NCBI GenBank assembly: GCA_016714465.1 | Contig: JADKDT010000005.1 | Span: 62,001 to 126,000, forward strand | Length of the DNA stretch: 64,000 bases | From: Candidatus Brachythrix odensensis | GTDB lineage: Bacteria > Chloroflexota > Anaerolineae > J036 > Brachytrichaceae | Reading direction: 5' to 3' | Shown: positions 45,707-52,890 of the stretch, piece by piece | Layout: each line of letters opens with the position of its first letter | Numbering within the stretch: the stretch's first letter is position 1 | Position numbers and translations under genes: made by a program | The notes under the pieces: generated by a model | What the model was told of the DNA's origin: nothing | The model's database searches: none | What the model saw: only the letters and a program-made list of their open reading frames with translations

Positions 45707-46396
45707 ATGAGACACATCGAAAGACACAGAACTCACCGGACAGGCTGGCTCCGCGCCGCCGTTCTCGGCGCGAATGACGGCATCGTTTCCACCGCCAGCC
45801 TCGTCCTGGGTGTTGCTGCGGCAGGCGCAGATACCAATGGCATTCTGGTTGCAGGCATCGCTGGCCTTGTCGCCGGCGCCATGTCAATGGCCGCAGGCGA
45901 GTATGTCTCGGTCAGTTCGCAAGCCGATACTGAGCGCGCAGACCTGGCGCGGGAGAGCAAGGAGTTGGCCGCGAATCCCACGCAGGAACACGCAGAACTC
46001 AAGGCCATCTACGTTAAGCGTGGACTGGATGAAGCCCTGGCGTCGAGCGTTGCCACTCAATTGATGCAGCACGATGCAATTGGCGCGCATGCGCGAGATG
46101 AGCTGGGCATATCGGACACGCAGGCCGCGAAACCCGTGCAAGCCGCATTCGCCTCGGCGGGCACGTTTGCGGTGGGCGCAGCACTGCCGATTCTGATGGT
46201 TCCCTTGCTTCCAGCTTCTCTACTCATGTGGGGTCTCGCCGGCAGCTCGCTCCTCTTTCTTGCATTGTTGGGCCTTCTAGCGGCACGCACAGGCGGCTCA
46301 CCCGTGATTGCGTCTGTAGCGCGCGTCACGTTTTGGGGCGCTTTGGCAATGGCATTGACCACTGGCGTTGGAGCCCTCTTTGGCGTGGCCGCTTGA
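45707..46396 (+). CDS. VIT1/CCC1-family membrane transporter (iron/manganese type)
   Basis: 229 aa. The N-terminal WLRAAVLGANDGIVSTASLVLGV and AGAMSMAAGEYVSVSSQADTERADL are the metal-binding first helices of the family. A cytoplasmic helical insert (EHAELKAIYVKRGLDEALA) and three C-terminal helices follow. It likely moves Fe(II) or Mn(II) out of the cytoplasm. ATG 45707 is preferred over 45698; no strong ribosome site is visible. Confidence 0.88.
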   Translation: MRHIERHRTHRTGWLRAAVLGANDGIVSTASLVLGVAAAGADTNGILVAGIAGLVAGAMSMAAGEYVSVSSQADTERADLARESKELAANPTQEHAELKAIYVKRGLDEALASSVATQLMQHDAIGAHARDELGISDTQAAKPVQAAFASAGTFAVGAALPILMVPLLPASLLMWGLAGSSLLFLALLGLLAARTGGSPVIASVARVTFWGALAMALTTGVGALFGVAA

Positions 46397-46518
46397 GTAA
46401 TAACGACATCTATTGCAGAAACCAGGGAAACAGCCCAGAATAGGCTTGGCAGGTTACAAACACCCGGATGAATCGCCAGTTCGGCCCCGGATGCTGATAC
46501 AACCCAACGGAGCAATCA

Positions 46519-47682
46519 ATGCGACTGGCAAAGTTTATTATCGCGAACGTCGAGCCCATCCTCGCGGAATGGGAAGCGTTTGCGGCCACCCTCCCGTCAG
46601 GGGCGAACATGACAAAGCTCGCCCTGCGTGACCACGCCGCGGCGATCCTGCTGGCATCCGCGCGGGATATGGAGGTCAACCAGACCCTCGCGCAGCAGGC
46701 GGGCAAGTCCAAAGGCAACGGCGGCGCGGACACCCCGGAGAGCGATCAGCTCGACATCGCCTCGGCACAGCATGCCGAGGAGCGCGTCGGCGCGGGATTC
46801 GACATTATCGAGGTTGTCTCCGAATATCGCGCCCTGCGCGCCAGCGTCATGCGCTTGTGGGGCAAGAGCGTTCTGCAGCCCGACCTCGACGACATTGACG
46901 ACATCACCCGCTTTAACGAGTCGATCGATCAGTCACTCGCCGAAGCCGTCGACCGCTACACCGAGCGCCTCGATCGGTCCCGCCAATTGTTCCTGGCGAT
47001 CCTCGGCCACGATCTGCGCAATCCGCTGACCGTCATCCGCATGAGCGCGAAGCTTGTCTCGCGGACGAATGCAGACCCGCAGTCTATTGAGGCGCTGTCG
47101 ATGATCGGCACGGAATCGGAGGCGATGATAAAGTTGATCGGGGATATGATCGACTTCGCATCGACGTGGCTGGGCAGCGCCATGCCGCTGAATTGCGAGC
47201 CGGTCGATCTGCAAATCCTCTGTCGTGAAGTGGTTGACGGATTCCGCGCGTCGCACCCGCAGCGCACATTACATTTCAACCCGCGCGGCGACCTGACCGG
47301 CAATTGGGATGCGGCCCGAATCCGACAGGTCGTCTCCAACCTGTTGGGCAACGCGTTTCAGCATGGATCGCAAGAGGGGCCGGTCGAACTGTCGGCCGCT
47401 TCAGAAGGGTCGACCGTGGTGTTGAGCGTGCACAATGAAGGCGCACCGATCCCGCCCGAGGCGCTGCCGACGCTCTTCGATCCGCTGGTGCGTCATGCTA
47501 CGGTTGAATCGGCGTTGCAGCGGGCTCCGGGGAGCATCGGGCTGGGCTTGTACATTGTGCGCGAGATTGTCAACGCCAAAGGGGGGACTATCGCGGTCGC
47601 CTCGACCGTGCGGCAGGGCACGACGTTCACCGTCCGCATTCCGCGTCAGCCCCCGCCCCCGGAGCGGACCGCGGCAGAGTAA
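46519..47682 (+). CDS. Sensor histidine kinase with RsbRD-like N-terminal domain
   Basis: 387 aa, soluble. Residues 5-145 resemble the RsbRD/RsbU_N helical sensor domain. The H-box FLAILGHDLRNPLTVI has phosphoacceptor His164. The ATPase domain has the N-box RQVVSNLLGNAFQHGS and the G2-like box IGLGLYIVREIVNAKGG. No response regulator is adjacent, so it is an orphan kinase, perhaps feeding a general stress pathway. No signal or membrane segment was found. Confidence 0.85.
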   Translation: MRLAKFIIANVEPILAEWEAFAATLPSGANMTKLALRDHAAAILLASARDMEVNQTLAQQAGKSKGNGGADTPESDQLDIASAQHAEERVGAGFDIIEVVSEYRALRASVMRLWGKSVLQPDLDDIDDITRFNESIDQSLAEAVDRYTERLDRSRQLFLAILGHDLRNPLTVIRMSAKLVSRTNADPQSIEALSMIGTESEAMIKLIGDMIDFASTWLGSAMPLNCEPVDLQILCREVVDGFRASHPQRTLHFNPRGDLTGNWDAARIRQVVSNLLGNAFQHGSQEGPVELSAASEGSTVVLSVHNEGAPIPPEALPTLFDPLVRHATVESALQRAPGSIGLGLYIVREIVNAKGGTIAVASTVRQGTTFTVRIPRQPPPPERTAAE

Positions 47683-47744
47683 TCAAAGCGTCTGGATGGG
47701 TCAGGACTCGTCAACTCAGCGATCACGATGGATAACACGGCCGA

Positions 47745-48497
47745 ATGAAATTTCTACTCACCTCTGCTGGCATCAAGAACGACAGCCTTCGCTCGGCCCT
47801 GATCGATCTGCTGGGAAAACCGATTGCGGAGGCCAGCGCCCTCTGCATTCCCACCGCGATCTACCCCTTCCCTGGCGGGCCCTCGATGGCCTACCGGTTC
47901 ATCAATGGCGAAACCGTGAACCACTTGTGCGGATTGGGATGGAAGTCGTTGGGCGTGCTGGAACTCACGGCCCTGCCCAGCATCAAGGAAGAGCACTGGA
48001 TCGCGGCTGTCCAGGAGGTTGACGCCCTGCTGGTGATGGGCGGCGATGTCGTGTATCTCACCCGCTGGATGCGCGAGTCCGGCCTGGCCGCCCTCCTGCC
48101 GTCGCTGCGTGAGACCGTCTATGTGGGGGTGAGCGCCGGGAGCATGGTGACGGCCCCGGTTTTCGGCGAAACCTACGACGACCCCGACAGGCCCTTCGTC
48201 ATCGAAAAAGGTCTGGGGCTGGTTGACTTTGCGCTGGTGCCGCACGTCGATCACGCGGACCACCCGGAAAGCAGCATGGCCAAGGTGGAAAGAATGGCCG
48301 CCGAGCTGCCTGTGCCGACCTACGCGATTGACGACGAGACCGCCATCAAGGTGGTCGACGGAAACGTCGAGGTCGTCTCAAAAGGCCATTGGAAACGGTT
48401 GGCCAGGCCGGCGTCACGCCATGAATTATGTTGTGCCTTCTCTACAAACGGAGTCTGCGCATGGGGGGGGGGGCACTGGCCGCGGCCCGATGAATAG
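47745..48497 (+). CDS. Peptidase E-like (family S51) protein
   Basis: 250 aa. MKFLLTSAGIKNDSL starts the class I glutamine-amidotransferase-like fold; LLVMGGDVVYLTRWM and the nucleophile elbow YVGVSAGSMVTAP (Ser) with PHVDHADHPES (His) match S51 peptidases, which cleave Asp-X dipeptides. The natural end is near VVSKGHWKRL; the last 30 residues run through an 11-G run (48463-48473) and may be out of frame. A degenerate family-A-like stretch lies just before the start. Confidence 0.8.
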   Translation: MKFLLTSAGIKNDSLRSALIDLLGKPIAEASALCIPTAIYPFPGGPSMAYRFINGETVNHLCGLGWKSLGVLELTALPSIKEEHWIAAVQEVDALLVMGGDVVYLTRWMRESGLAALLPSLRETVYVGVSAGSMVTAPVFGETYDDPDRPFVIEKGLGLVDFALVPHVDHADHPESSMAKVERMAAELPVPTYAIDDETAIKVVDGNVEVVSKGHWKRLARPASRHELCCAFSTNGVCAWGGGHWPRPDE

Positions 48498-48521
48498 CCG
48501 AGGCGCAAGGCGACGAGCCGG

Positions 48522-48668
48522 TTGACGGACACCGTCAACGACAGCCCTCTTGAGGTGGTCTTGATTGACTCGGTCAGCAATGACGTGATGTTGCGGTTTG
48601 CAGGCGGCAAAGTGATGCGCAACTTTTCAAATTCAGGCTTGCATGACATAGCGGACACAAGCGGTTGA
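48522..48668 (+). CDS. Possible small protein (48 aa)
   Basis: TTG start; the product includes PLEVVLIDSVSNDVMLRF and GGKVMRNFSNSGLHDI, which has the alternating pattern of a small beta-barrel. No homologue is recognised and the ribosome site is poor. The start overlaps the palindrome GTTGACGGACACCGTCAAC (48521-48539). It could be chance. The rest of the gap 48669-48806 shows nothing. Confidence 0.25.
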   Translation: MTDTVNDSPLEVVLIDSVSNDVMLRFAGGKVMRNFSNSGLHDIADTSG

Positions 48669-48806
48669 AGCGCGGACAGAGACGTAGCGTTGCCACAAAG
48701 CGGCGCAGCTCGGCAAGGCGCTGACTTTCTTCTTCTCGATTGAGCTGCGGCAATTCGTGATAATGGCAGGAACAACTGTGACCAGAAGCTACCCTGAAAA
48801 AGATTC

Positions 48807-48853
48807 GGCGAGATCACCATCCCCGCGCGCAGCGCGGGGATGGTGATCTCGCC
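48807..48853. repeat. Perfect hairpin (22-bp arms, GCA loop)
   Basis: The arm is GGCGAGATCACCATCCCCGC with core CCCCGCGC-GCA-GCGCGGGG. It ends 31 nt before ATG 48885. Confidence 0.8.
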
Positions 48854-48884
48854 CATGATTCTCAGGATGACTTCCAGAGGCAAT

Positions 48885-49571
48885 ATGGCAAAACACAACC
48901 GAGTGACGCTGGAAATCGGCCCGAAAGGCAAGAAGGTGGTGGCGGTGGCGCCGGATTGGCCCGGGCTCGAGCGCGGGGGAAAGACCGCGGAAGATGCCAT
49001 CGAGAAGCTGCGTTCCTATGTTCCGCGCTATGCCCAGGTCGCAAAGCTGGCCGAAATGGGCGCGGCGTTTACCGCCGTGAAGAAGTTCGACGTCGTCGAG
49101 CGCTATCCAGGAACAGGCTCAACGGACTTCTGGGGCATCTCGTTCGCGTTTTCGAGCATCGACACGCAAAGCATGTCGGGTGACGAACTGGAACGCGAGC
49201 TGGCGCTCATGCAGGCGTGCTGGGCATTTTTCGACACGGTGCGCGGGCGGGTGTCGGCTGAAATGAAAAAGGGTCCGCGCGGGGGAGGGCGCGAGCGGGA
49301 CCATATCGTCCGGCATACGCTTTCTGTTGAGCAGGACTGGGCGGGAGGGGTTGGCGTGCAGGTGCCCGAGGGTGAGATGCTGACGGGCGAGGGGCTGAAA
49401 GCGTATCGTGATGCGTATTGTCACGGAATACGGGACTACCACGCGCAAGGCAAGTGGGCCGGGAACAGGGCGAAATGGCCGCTTCGGTATCTCATTCGGC
49501 ATACCGCTTTTCACACCCTGGACCACGCCTGGGAGATGGAAGACAAGGATATGACGCCCAAAGACGCGTGA
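48885..49571 (+). CDS. HicB-like N-terminus fused to DinB-like domain
   Basis: 228 aa. Residues 5-50 (VTLEIGPKGKKVVAVAPDWP and KTAEDAIEKLRSYVPRYAQV) look like the partial RNase-H-like fold of HicB antitoxins. The C-terminal half is a four-helix DinB/YfiT-like domain with VRHTLSVEQDW and IRHTAFHTLDHAWEME supplying three His ligands for a metal. DinB-like proteins are often thiol-dependent enzymes. ATG 48885 has GAGG 5 nt upstream. No hicA gene is adjacent. Confidence 0.6.
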   Translation: MAKHNRVTLEIGPKGKKVVAVAPDWPGLERGGKTAEDAIEKLRSYVPRYAQVAKLAEMGAAFTAVKKFDVVERYPGTGSTDFWGISFAFSSIDTQSMSGDELERELALMQACWAFFDTVRGRVSAEMKKGPRGGGRERDHIVRHTLSVEQDWAGGVGVQVPEGEMLTGEGLKAYRDAYCHGIRDYHAQGKWAGNRAKWPLRYLIRHTAFHTLDHAWEMEDKDMTPKDA

Positions 49572-49649
49572 AAATAGACGGAAGGGGGATCCAAGAGCAC
49601 CCAAACTGAAGCGCTGAGACAGTTCTTCGCCGCTATCAATCGCAATGAC

Positions 49650-50000
49650 ATGCAGGCCATCACGAAGGACTTTGATCCGCAAATTGTGAGGGTTGACCCC
49701 GAGGGCTTCCCAACAGCCGGCACGTATCGTGGCATCGCGGCGGTGCAGGAGCACGTTGCGAAAGGACGCGGGACCTGGGCCGAGGGAAGTTGCGAGCCCG
49801 AGAAGGTCCTGGTCAATGGAGATAAGGTTGTCGTGTATCTCCACGCCCGAGTCCGCCTGAAGGATTCGACTGACTGGGTTGGCGGACGCTTTGCGGATGG
49901 TTTCGCGTTTCGCGATGGCAGGATCACCCAATACCTCTCCTTTGGACAACGGTCGGATGCCTGGGGGGGCTGGAAATGGGCCGGAGTGGACTCTGAATGA
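49650..50000 (+). CDS. NTF2/SnoaL-like protein, start unclear
   Basis: 116 aa from ATG 49650, but homology of the fold (LRQFFAAINRNDMQAI) clearly begins about 20 codons earlier, near 49590, just after a GGAAGGGGG ribosome site at 49579. No ATG/GTG/TTG is in frame there, so either a rare start or an indel in the G run is involved. The core RGIAAVQEHVAKGRG and VYLHARVRLKDSTDW form the cone-shaped fold. Its stop overlaps the next start (ATGA). Confidence 0.65.
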   Translation: MQAITKDFDPQIVRVDPEGFPTAGTYRGIAAVQEHVAKGRGTWAEGSCEPEKVLVNGDKVVVYLHARVRLKDSTDWVGGRFADGFAFRDGRITQYLSFGQRSDAWGGWKWAGVDSE

Positions 50001-50419
50001 ACACGCACGATCACATCAACGCGTATATTGCCGCTCAACCCGAATCAAAACGCAGTGACATGCAAGCGTTGCACGGCATGATTCTGAAGTTGATGCCGGG
50101 ATGCAAATTGTGGTTCCTGGATGGGAAAGACGAGAAAGGGCGAACGGTGTCCAACCCCAACATCGGATATGGATCCCGGACCCAACAATATGCCGATGGA
50201 AAGACCCGGGAGTTCTATCAAATCGGTATCAGCGCGAACACGACTGGCGTCTCTGTCTATATCCTCGGAATAGAGGACAGGAAATACCTGGCCGCAACCT
50301 ATGAGAAAGAACTCGGCAAGGCGAGTGTTACGGGCTATTGCATCAAGTTCAAGACCCTGAAAGACATCAACATCGACGCGCTGAGAGCGGCAATGCAATA
50401 CGGGATTGAGCAGACATAG
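49997..50419 (+). CDS. DUF1801-domain protein
   Basis: 140 aa. The DUF1801 pattern is present: IAAQPESKRSDMQALHGMI, then beta strands with NIGYGSRTQQYADGKTREFY, and GKASVTGYCIKFKTLKDIN near the end. Function unknown; the fold resembles frataxin-like/YdhG proteins. It is translationally coupled to the upstream gene by a 4-nt overlap, and the P-loop kinase gene follows after 4 nt. Confidence 0.8.
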   Translation: MNTHDHINAYIAAQPESKRSDMQALHGMILKLMPGCKLWFLDGKDEKGRTVSNPNIGYGSRTQQYADGKTREFYQIGISANTTGVSVYILGIEDRKYLAATYEKELGKASVTGYCIKFKTLKDINIDALRAAMQYGIEQT

Positions 50420-50423
50420 AAGC

Positions 50424-50891
50424 ATGGCTACACTCCATTTGATGGTTGGTCTTCCGTGCTCAGGAAAGACAACGCTTGCCCAAAAGCTTGAACGTGAAAG
50501 AGCAGCGCTTCGATTGACACCGGATGAATGGCAAGTGCGTCTCTTCGGTCAAGATGCAGATGCGCCCGAACACGACGCAAGGCACAGCTTGATCGAGGCC
50601 ATGCTTTGGAACATCGCAAGCCGGGCGCTTGAGTTGGGGACGAATGTGATTCTTGATTATGGCTTCTGGGCGCGGGAGGAACGCGAGTATTTCCGGCTGC
50701 AGGCGAAGCAGCTTGGGGCGAGTAGTGAAGTGCATTTTCTCGATGTGCCGGAAGATGAACTGATGCGGCGACTTGCGACACGGAATTCGCAACCTTCGCA
50801 GGCAAGCTTCCACATTCCCGAAGACATGATGAAGCCATGGATCGCGTTCTTCCAGAAACCAACACCGGATGAGCTCGAGCGAAGAGAATAG
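50424..50891 (+). CDS. P-loop kinase (AAA_33/zeta-toxin-like)
   Basis: 155 aa. The Walker A LMVGLPCSGKTTLAQKL is followed by LRLTPDEWQVRLFG (substrate-side Asp), NVILDYGFWAREERE (Walker-B-like) and HFLDVPEDELMRRLATRN (lid arginines). It is typical of small kinases that phosphorylate nucleotides, antibiotics or RNA ends. No antitoxin-like gene is adjacent, so a zeta-type toxin is less likely. It lies in the short operon 49650-51327. Confidence 0.82.
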   Translation: MATLHLMVGLPCSGKTTLAQKLERERAALRLTPDEWQVRLFGQDADAPEHDARHSLIEAMLWNIASRALELGTNVILDYGFWAREEREYFRLQAKQLGASSEVHFLDVPEDELMRRLATRNSQPSQASFHIPEDMMKPWIAFFQKPTPDELERRE

Positions 50892-50898
50892 ATGAGTA

Positions 50899-51327
50899 AT
50901 GAGACAAACAGATCGAAGTTGTAGCGAAACCCACGTGACCTTGTCAATAAACCCTGCACCGGGATCAAGCTTGGACGAGATTACCCACATCTTGTCAATT
51001 GCGCCGACATCTCAGACGATAGAGGGCCAGGTCCCGATCAATCGCCGAAATTCAAAGCGAGAAGCAAGACACACAGCGTGGTTTCTTGAGTCGGAGTCAC
51101 TCGTTGACACATCTGACGTCAATGACCATATCGATTGGTTGATCAACAGGCTTGACGGCAAGGAACATCTGTTACGAGAGCTAATCGCTCGCGGCTGTGC
51201 GGCAAGAATCTGGTGCTATTGGCTCTCGGCGCTTGGACATGGCGGCCCAATCTTGACAAGCAGACAGAGGGGTCGGCTTTCAATGCTGGGCCTCGACATT
51301 TGCTTTGATGTGTACGGCACTATCTGA
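50899..51327 (+). CDS. DUF4279-domain protein
   Basis: 142 aa. The pattern fits DUF4279: LSINPAPGSSLDEITHIL, AWFLESESLVDTSDVNDHID and WLINRL followed by a beta-rich C-terminus (LSMLGLDICFDVYGTI). Codon usage is less GC-biased than in neighbours outside the block. Role unknown; such genes are common immunity-like or accessory cargo. Confidence 0.75.
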   Translation: MRQTDRSCSETHVTLSINPAPGSSLDEITHILSIAPTSQTIEGQVPINRRNSKREARHTAWFLESESLVDTSDVNDHIDWLINRLDGKEHLLRELIARGCAARIWCYWLSALGHGGPILTSRQRGRLSMLGLDICFDVYGTI

Positions 51328-51460
51328 TGGTCCTACATCTGCGAGTGGCTCACAACCCTAGTGCATGCGCAGGGCGCAATACGAAAATCGTGCTTCGGCC
51401 ATGTCAGGCCAACCCGCGTTCGCAGCCGACTTGCAATGGCCAGCGCAAATTTGGGTCTTC

Positions 51461-51506
51461 CGGGCTGCTGGCGCTGGGCGGGCCACGCCGGAGCGGCTGC
51501 TCGAGG
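51461..51506 (+). pseudogene. Short aat-like fragment
   Basis: A 22-base run CGGGCTGCTGGCGCTGGGCG (continuing GG) is identical to aat at 52254, and the following GCCACGCCGGAGCGGCTGC is a degenerate match, giving SSGLLALGGP against NGLLALGGQ. It is probably a decayed partial duplication 0.8 kb upstream of intact aat. The remainder of 51328-51554 shows no gene. Confidence 0.45.
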
Positions 51507-51539
51507 TTGAGCCGGCGCTGACGACCAAATGGACTCCGC

Positions 51540-51545
51540 TACAAT
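51540..51545 (+). promoter_or_regulatory. TACAAT -10 element of toxin-antitoxin operon
   Basis: It lies 9 nt before the antitoxin ATG at 51555, with no ribosome site, so the transcript is probably leaderless. Confidence 0.5.
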
Positions 51546-51554
51546 CTCACTACT

Positions 51555-51785
51555 ATGACAACCACGCATGTGACGGTTGAGGCTGTCATCGACCCGTCGG
51601 GTGTCGTGCGCATTCTGCAGCCGGTCGACATTCAGACTTCACGCAGGGCGCTTGTGACAATTCTCGACGAACCGGTCATTGAGACGGCAGAGCCGGCTCT
51701 TTTGAGCGAAAACGCGCTTGCCGAAGATTGGTTGCGCCCCGAGGAGGACGCCGCATGGTCATACCTTCGCTCGGCGACATCGTAG
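51555..51785 (+). CDS. Putative antitoxin of PemK/MazF-type module
   Basis: 76 aa. The N-terminus VEAVIDPSGVVRILQPVDIQ is the beta-type strand found in antitoxins paired with PemK-like toxins, and the acidic C-terminal tail (ENALAEDWLRPEEDAAWSYL) would wrap the toxin. It overlaps the toxin gene by 31 nt. No DNA-binding domain can be named with confidence. Confidence 0.7.
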   Translation: MTTTHVTVEAVIDPSGVVRILQPVDIQTSRRALVTILDEPVIETAEPALLSENALAEDWLRPEEDAAWSYLRSATS

Positions 51786-52087
51786 TTCTGCCATTCCCGT
51801 TCTCTGATCTATCAGACAGTAAGCTGAGACCGGCTGTTGTTCTTGCGGAAGCCAGCAAGGGTGATTGGATTTTGTGCCAAATCACCAGCAACCCCTATGG
51901 TGATGCGCAAGCGGTAACCATCGAGCAAACCGATTTCGAAACAGGAATGCTAAAACTGAAGAGCTTCGCTCGCCCACACAAGCTGTTCACAGCGAACCAG
52001 CAGCTTTTCATTTCGGTCGCAGGCCGACTAAAGCGTAGCAAGCTGAACGAGATTCGCTCAGCAATCATCGCTGTATTGTCCACGTAG
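51755..52087 (+). CDS. Type II toxin, PemK/MazF family
   Basis: 110 aa. It begins VIPSLGDIVVLPFPFSDLSD, the signature of PemK/MazF (GDIV...PFxxxD), followed by LRPAVVLAEASKGDWILC and TDFETGMLKLKSFARPHKLF. This family cleaves mRNA. ATG 51755, inside the antitoxin gene, is preceded by GAGGAGGA, so translation is coupled. The last gene of the accessory block. Confidence 0.85.
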   Translation: MVIPSLGDIVVLPFPFSDLSDSKLRPAVVLAEASKGDWILCQITSNPYGDAQAVTIEQTDFETGMLKLKSFARPHKLFTANQQLFISVAGRLKRSKLNEIRSAIIAVLST

Positions 52088-52175
52088 GCTTGGCTTCCGT
52101 TGGGCAGTCCTGGACGCCACCTCGATCTTGATTGGGGGTATGTCGTGCGCGAGCGGCATTCTGTGTTCGCGCGGC

Positions 52176-52181
52176 TAAAAT
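52176..52181 (+). promoter_or_regulatory. TAAAAT -10 element of aat
   Basis: It lies 7 nt before the GTG start at 52189. There is no ribosome site, so a leaderless message is likely. Confidence 0.5.
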
Positions 52182-52188
52182 CCCCGCC

Positions 52189-52881
52189 GTGCTCACCGTC
52201 CTCGGCCCAACCACGCCCTTTCCGCCCCTGGCCCGGGCGATGCGCCGCCCCAACGGGCTGCTGGCGCTGGGCGGGCAGGCCACCCCGGCGCGCCTGCTCG
52301 AGGCCTACCGGCGAGGGATCTTCCCCTGGTCGGGGCCGGGCGAGCCGCTGCTGTGGTGGTCGCCCGATCCGCGGATGGTGCTGTTCACCGACGAATTTCA
52401 TGCCAGCCGCTCGCTGTTGCGTGCGGTCAAGGCCGGCAAGTTTGAGATCCGAAGGGACACGGCCTTCCGCCAGGTGATGGAGGCCTGCGCGGAACCGCGC
52501 CCGGGCCAGGACGGAACCTGGATCACCCCCGAGATCCTCGATGGCTATTGCGGGTTGCACGCCCAAGGCTACGCCCACTCGGTCGAGAGCTGGCAGGACG
52601 GCGCGCTGGTCGGCGGGCTGTATGGGGTCCGCATCGGGCGAATGTTCTTTGGCGAGTCGATGTTCGCCCGGGTGACCGACGCGTCGAAGGTGGCGCTCGT
52701 CCACCTGGTTGAGGCCCTGCAGGCGGACGGCGTGCCGATGATCGACTGCCAACAGGAGACCGAGCACCTGGCCTCGTTTGGGGCCAGGCCGATCCCGCGG
52801 GCGGAGTTTGCGCGGCGGCTGGCGGAGTTGTGTGGAAGCGATGGGCCCGGCCGAGCCGGGCCCATCGTTTCCACAGTCTAA
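52189..52881 (+). CDS. aat: Leucyl/phenylalanyl-tRNA-protein transferase
   Basis: 230 aa from GTG 52189. The family landmarks are intact: PNGLLALGG, AYRRGIFPW, WWSPDPRMVL, WITPEILDGYCGLHAQGYAHSVE, GRMFFGESMF, and MIDCQQETEHLASFGARPIPRAEF. It adds Leu or Phe to N-terminal Arg/Lys of proteins for N-end-rule degradation. The last 15 residues (DGPGRAGPIVSTV region) are encoded by a hairpin, so the natural C-terminus has been replaced or extended by repeat sequence. Confidence 0.92.
   Translation: MLTVLGPTTPFPPLARAMRRPNGLLALGGQATPARLLEAYRRGIFPWSGPGEPLLWWSPDPRMVLFTDEFHASRSLLRAVKAGKFEIRRDTAFRQVMEACAEPRPGQDGTWITPEILDGYCGLHAQGYAHSVESWQDGALVGGLYGVRIGRMFFGESMFARVTDASKVALVHLVEALQADGVPMIDCQQETEHLASFGARPIPRAEFARRLAELCGSDGPGRAGPIVSTV
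52831..52875 (+). repeat. Hairpin inside the 3' end of aat
   Basis: 21-bp arms with one G-T pair (TGTGGAAGCGATGGGCCCGG...) and a CGA loop. It ends 3 nt before the aat stop codon, and the stop TAA is part of the TAAAAT -10 of the next gene. Confidence 0.8.
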
Positions 52882-52884
52882 AAT
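52879..52884 (+). promoter_or_regulatory. TAAAAT -10 element of beta-helix gene
   Basis: It overlaps the aat stop codon and lies 6 nt before GTG 52891, so the transcript should start at the start codon itself. Confidence 0.5.
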
Positions 52885-52890
52885 CAACGC

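Noticed and set aside
51327..51580. Overlapping small frames upstream of the toxin-antitoxin pair
   Set aside because: Only a decayed aat-like stretch is recognisable; translations show no conserved domain.
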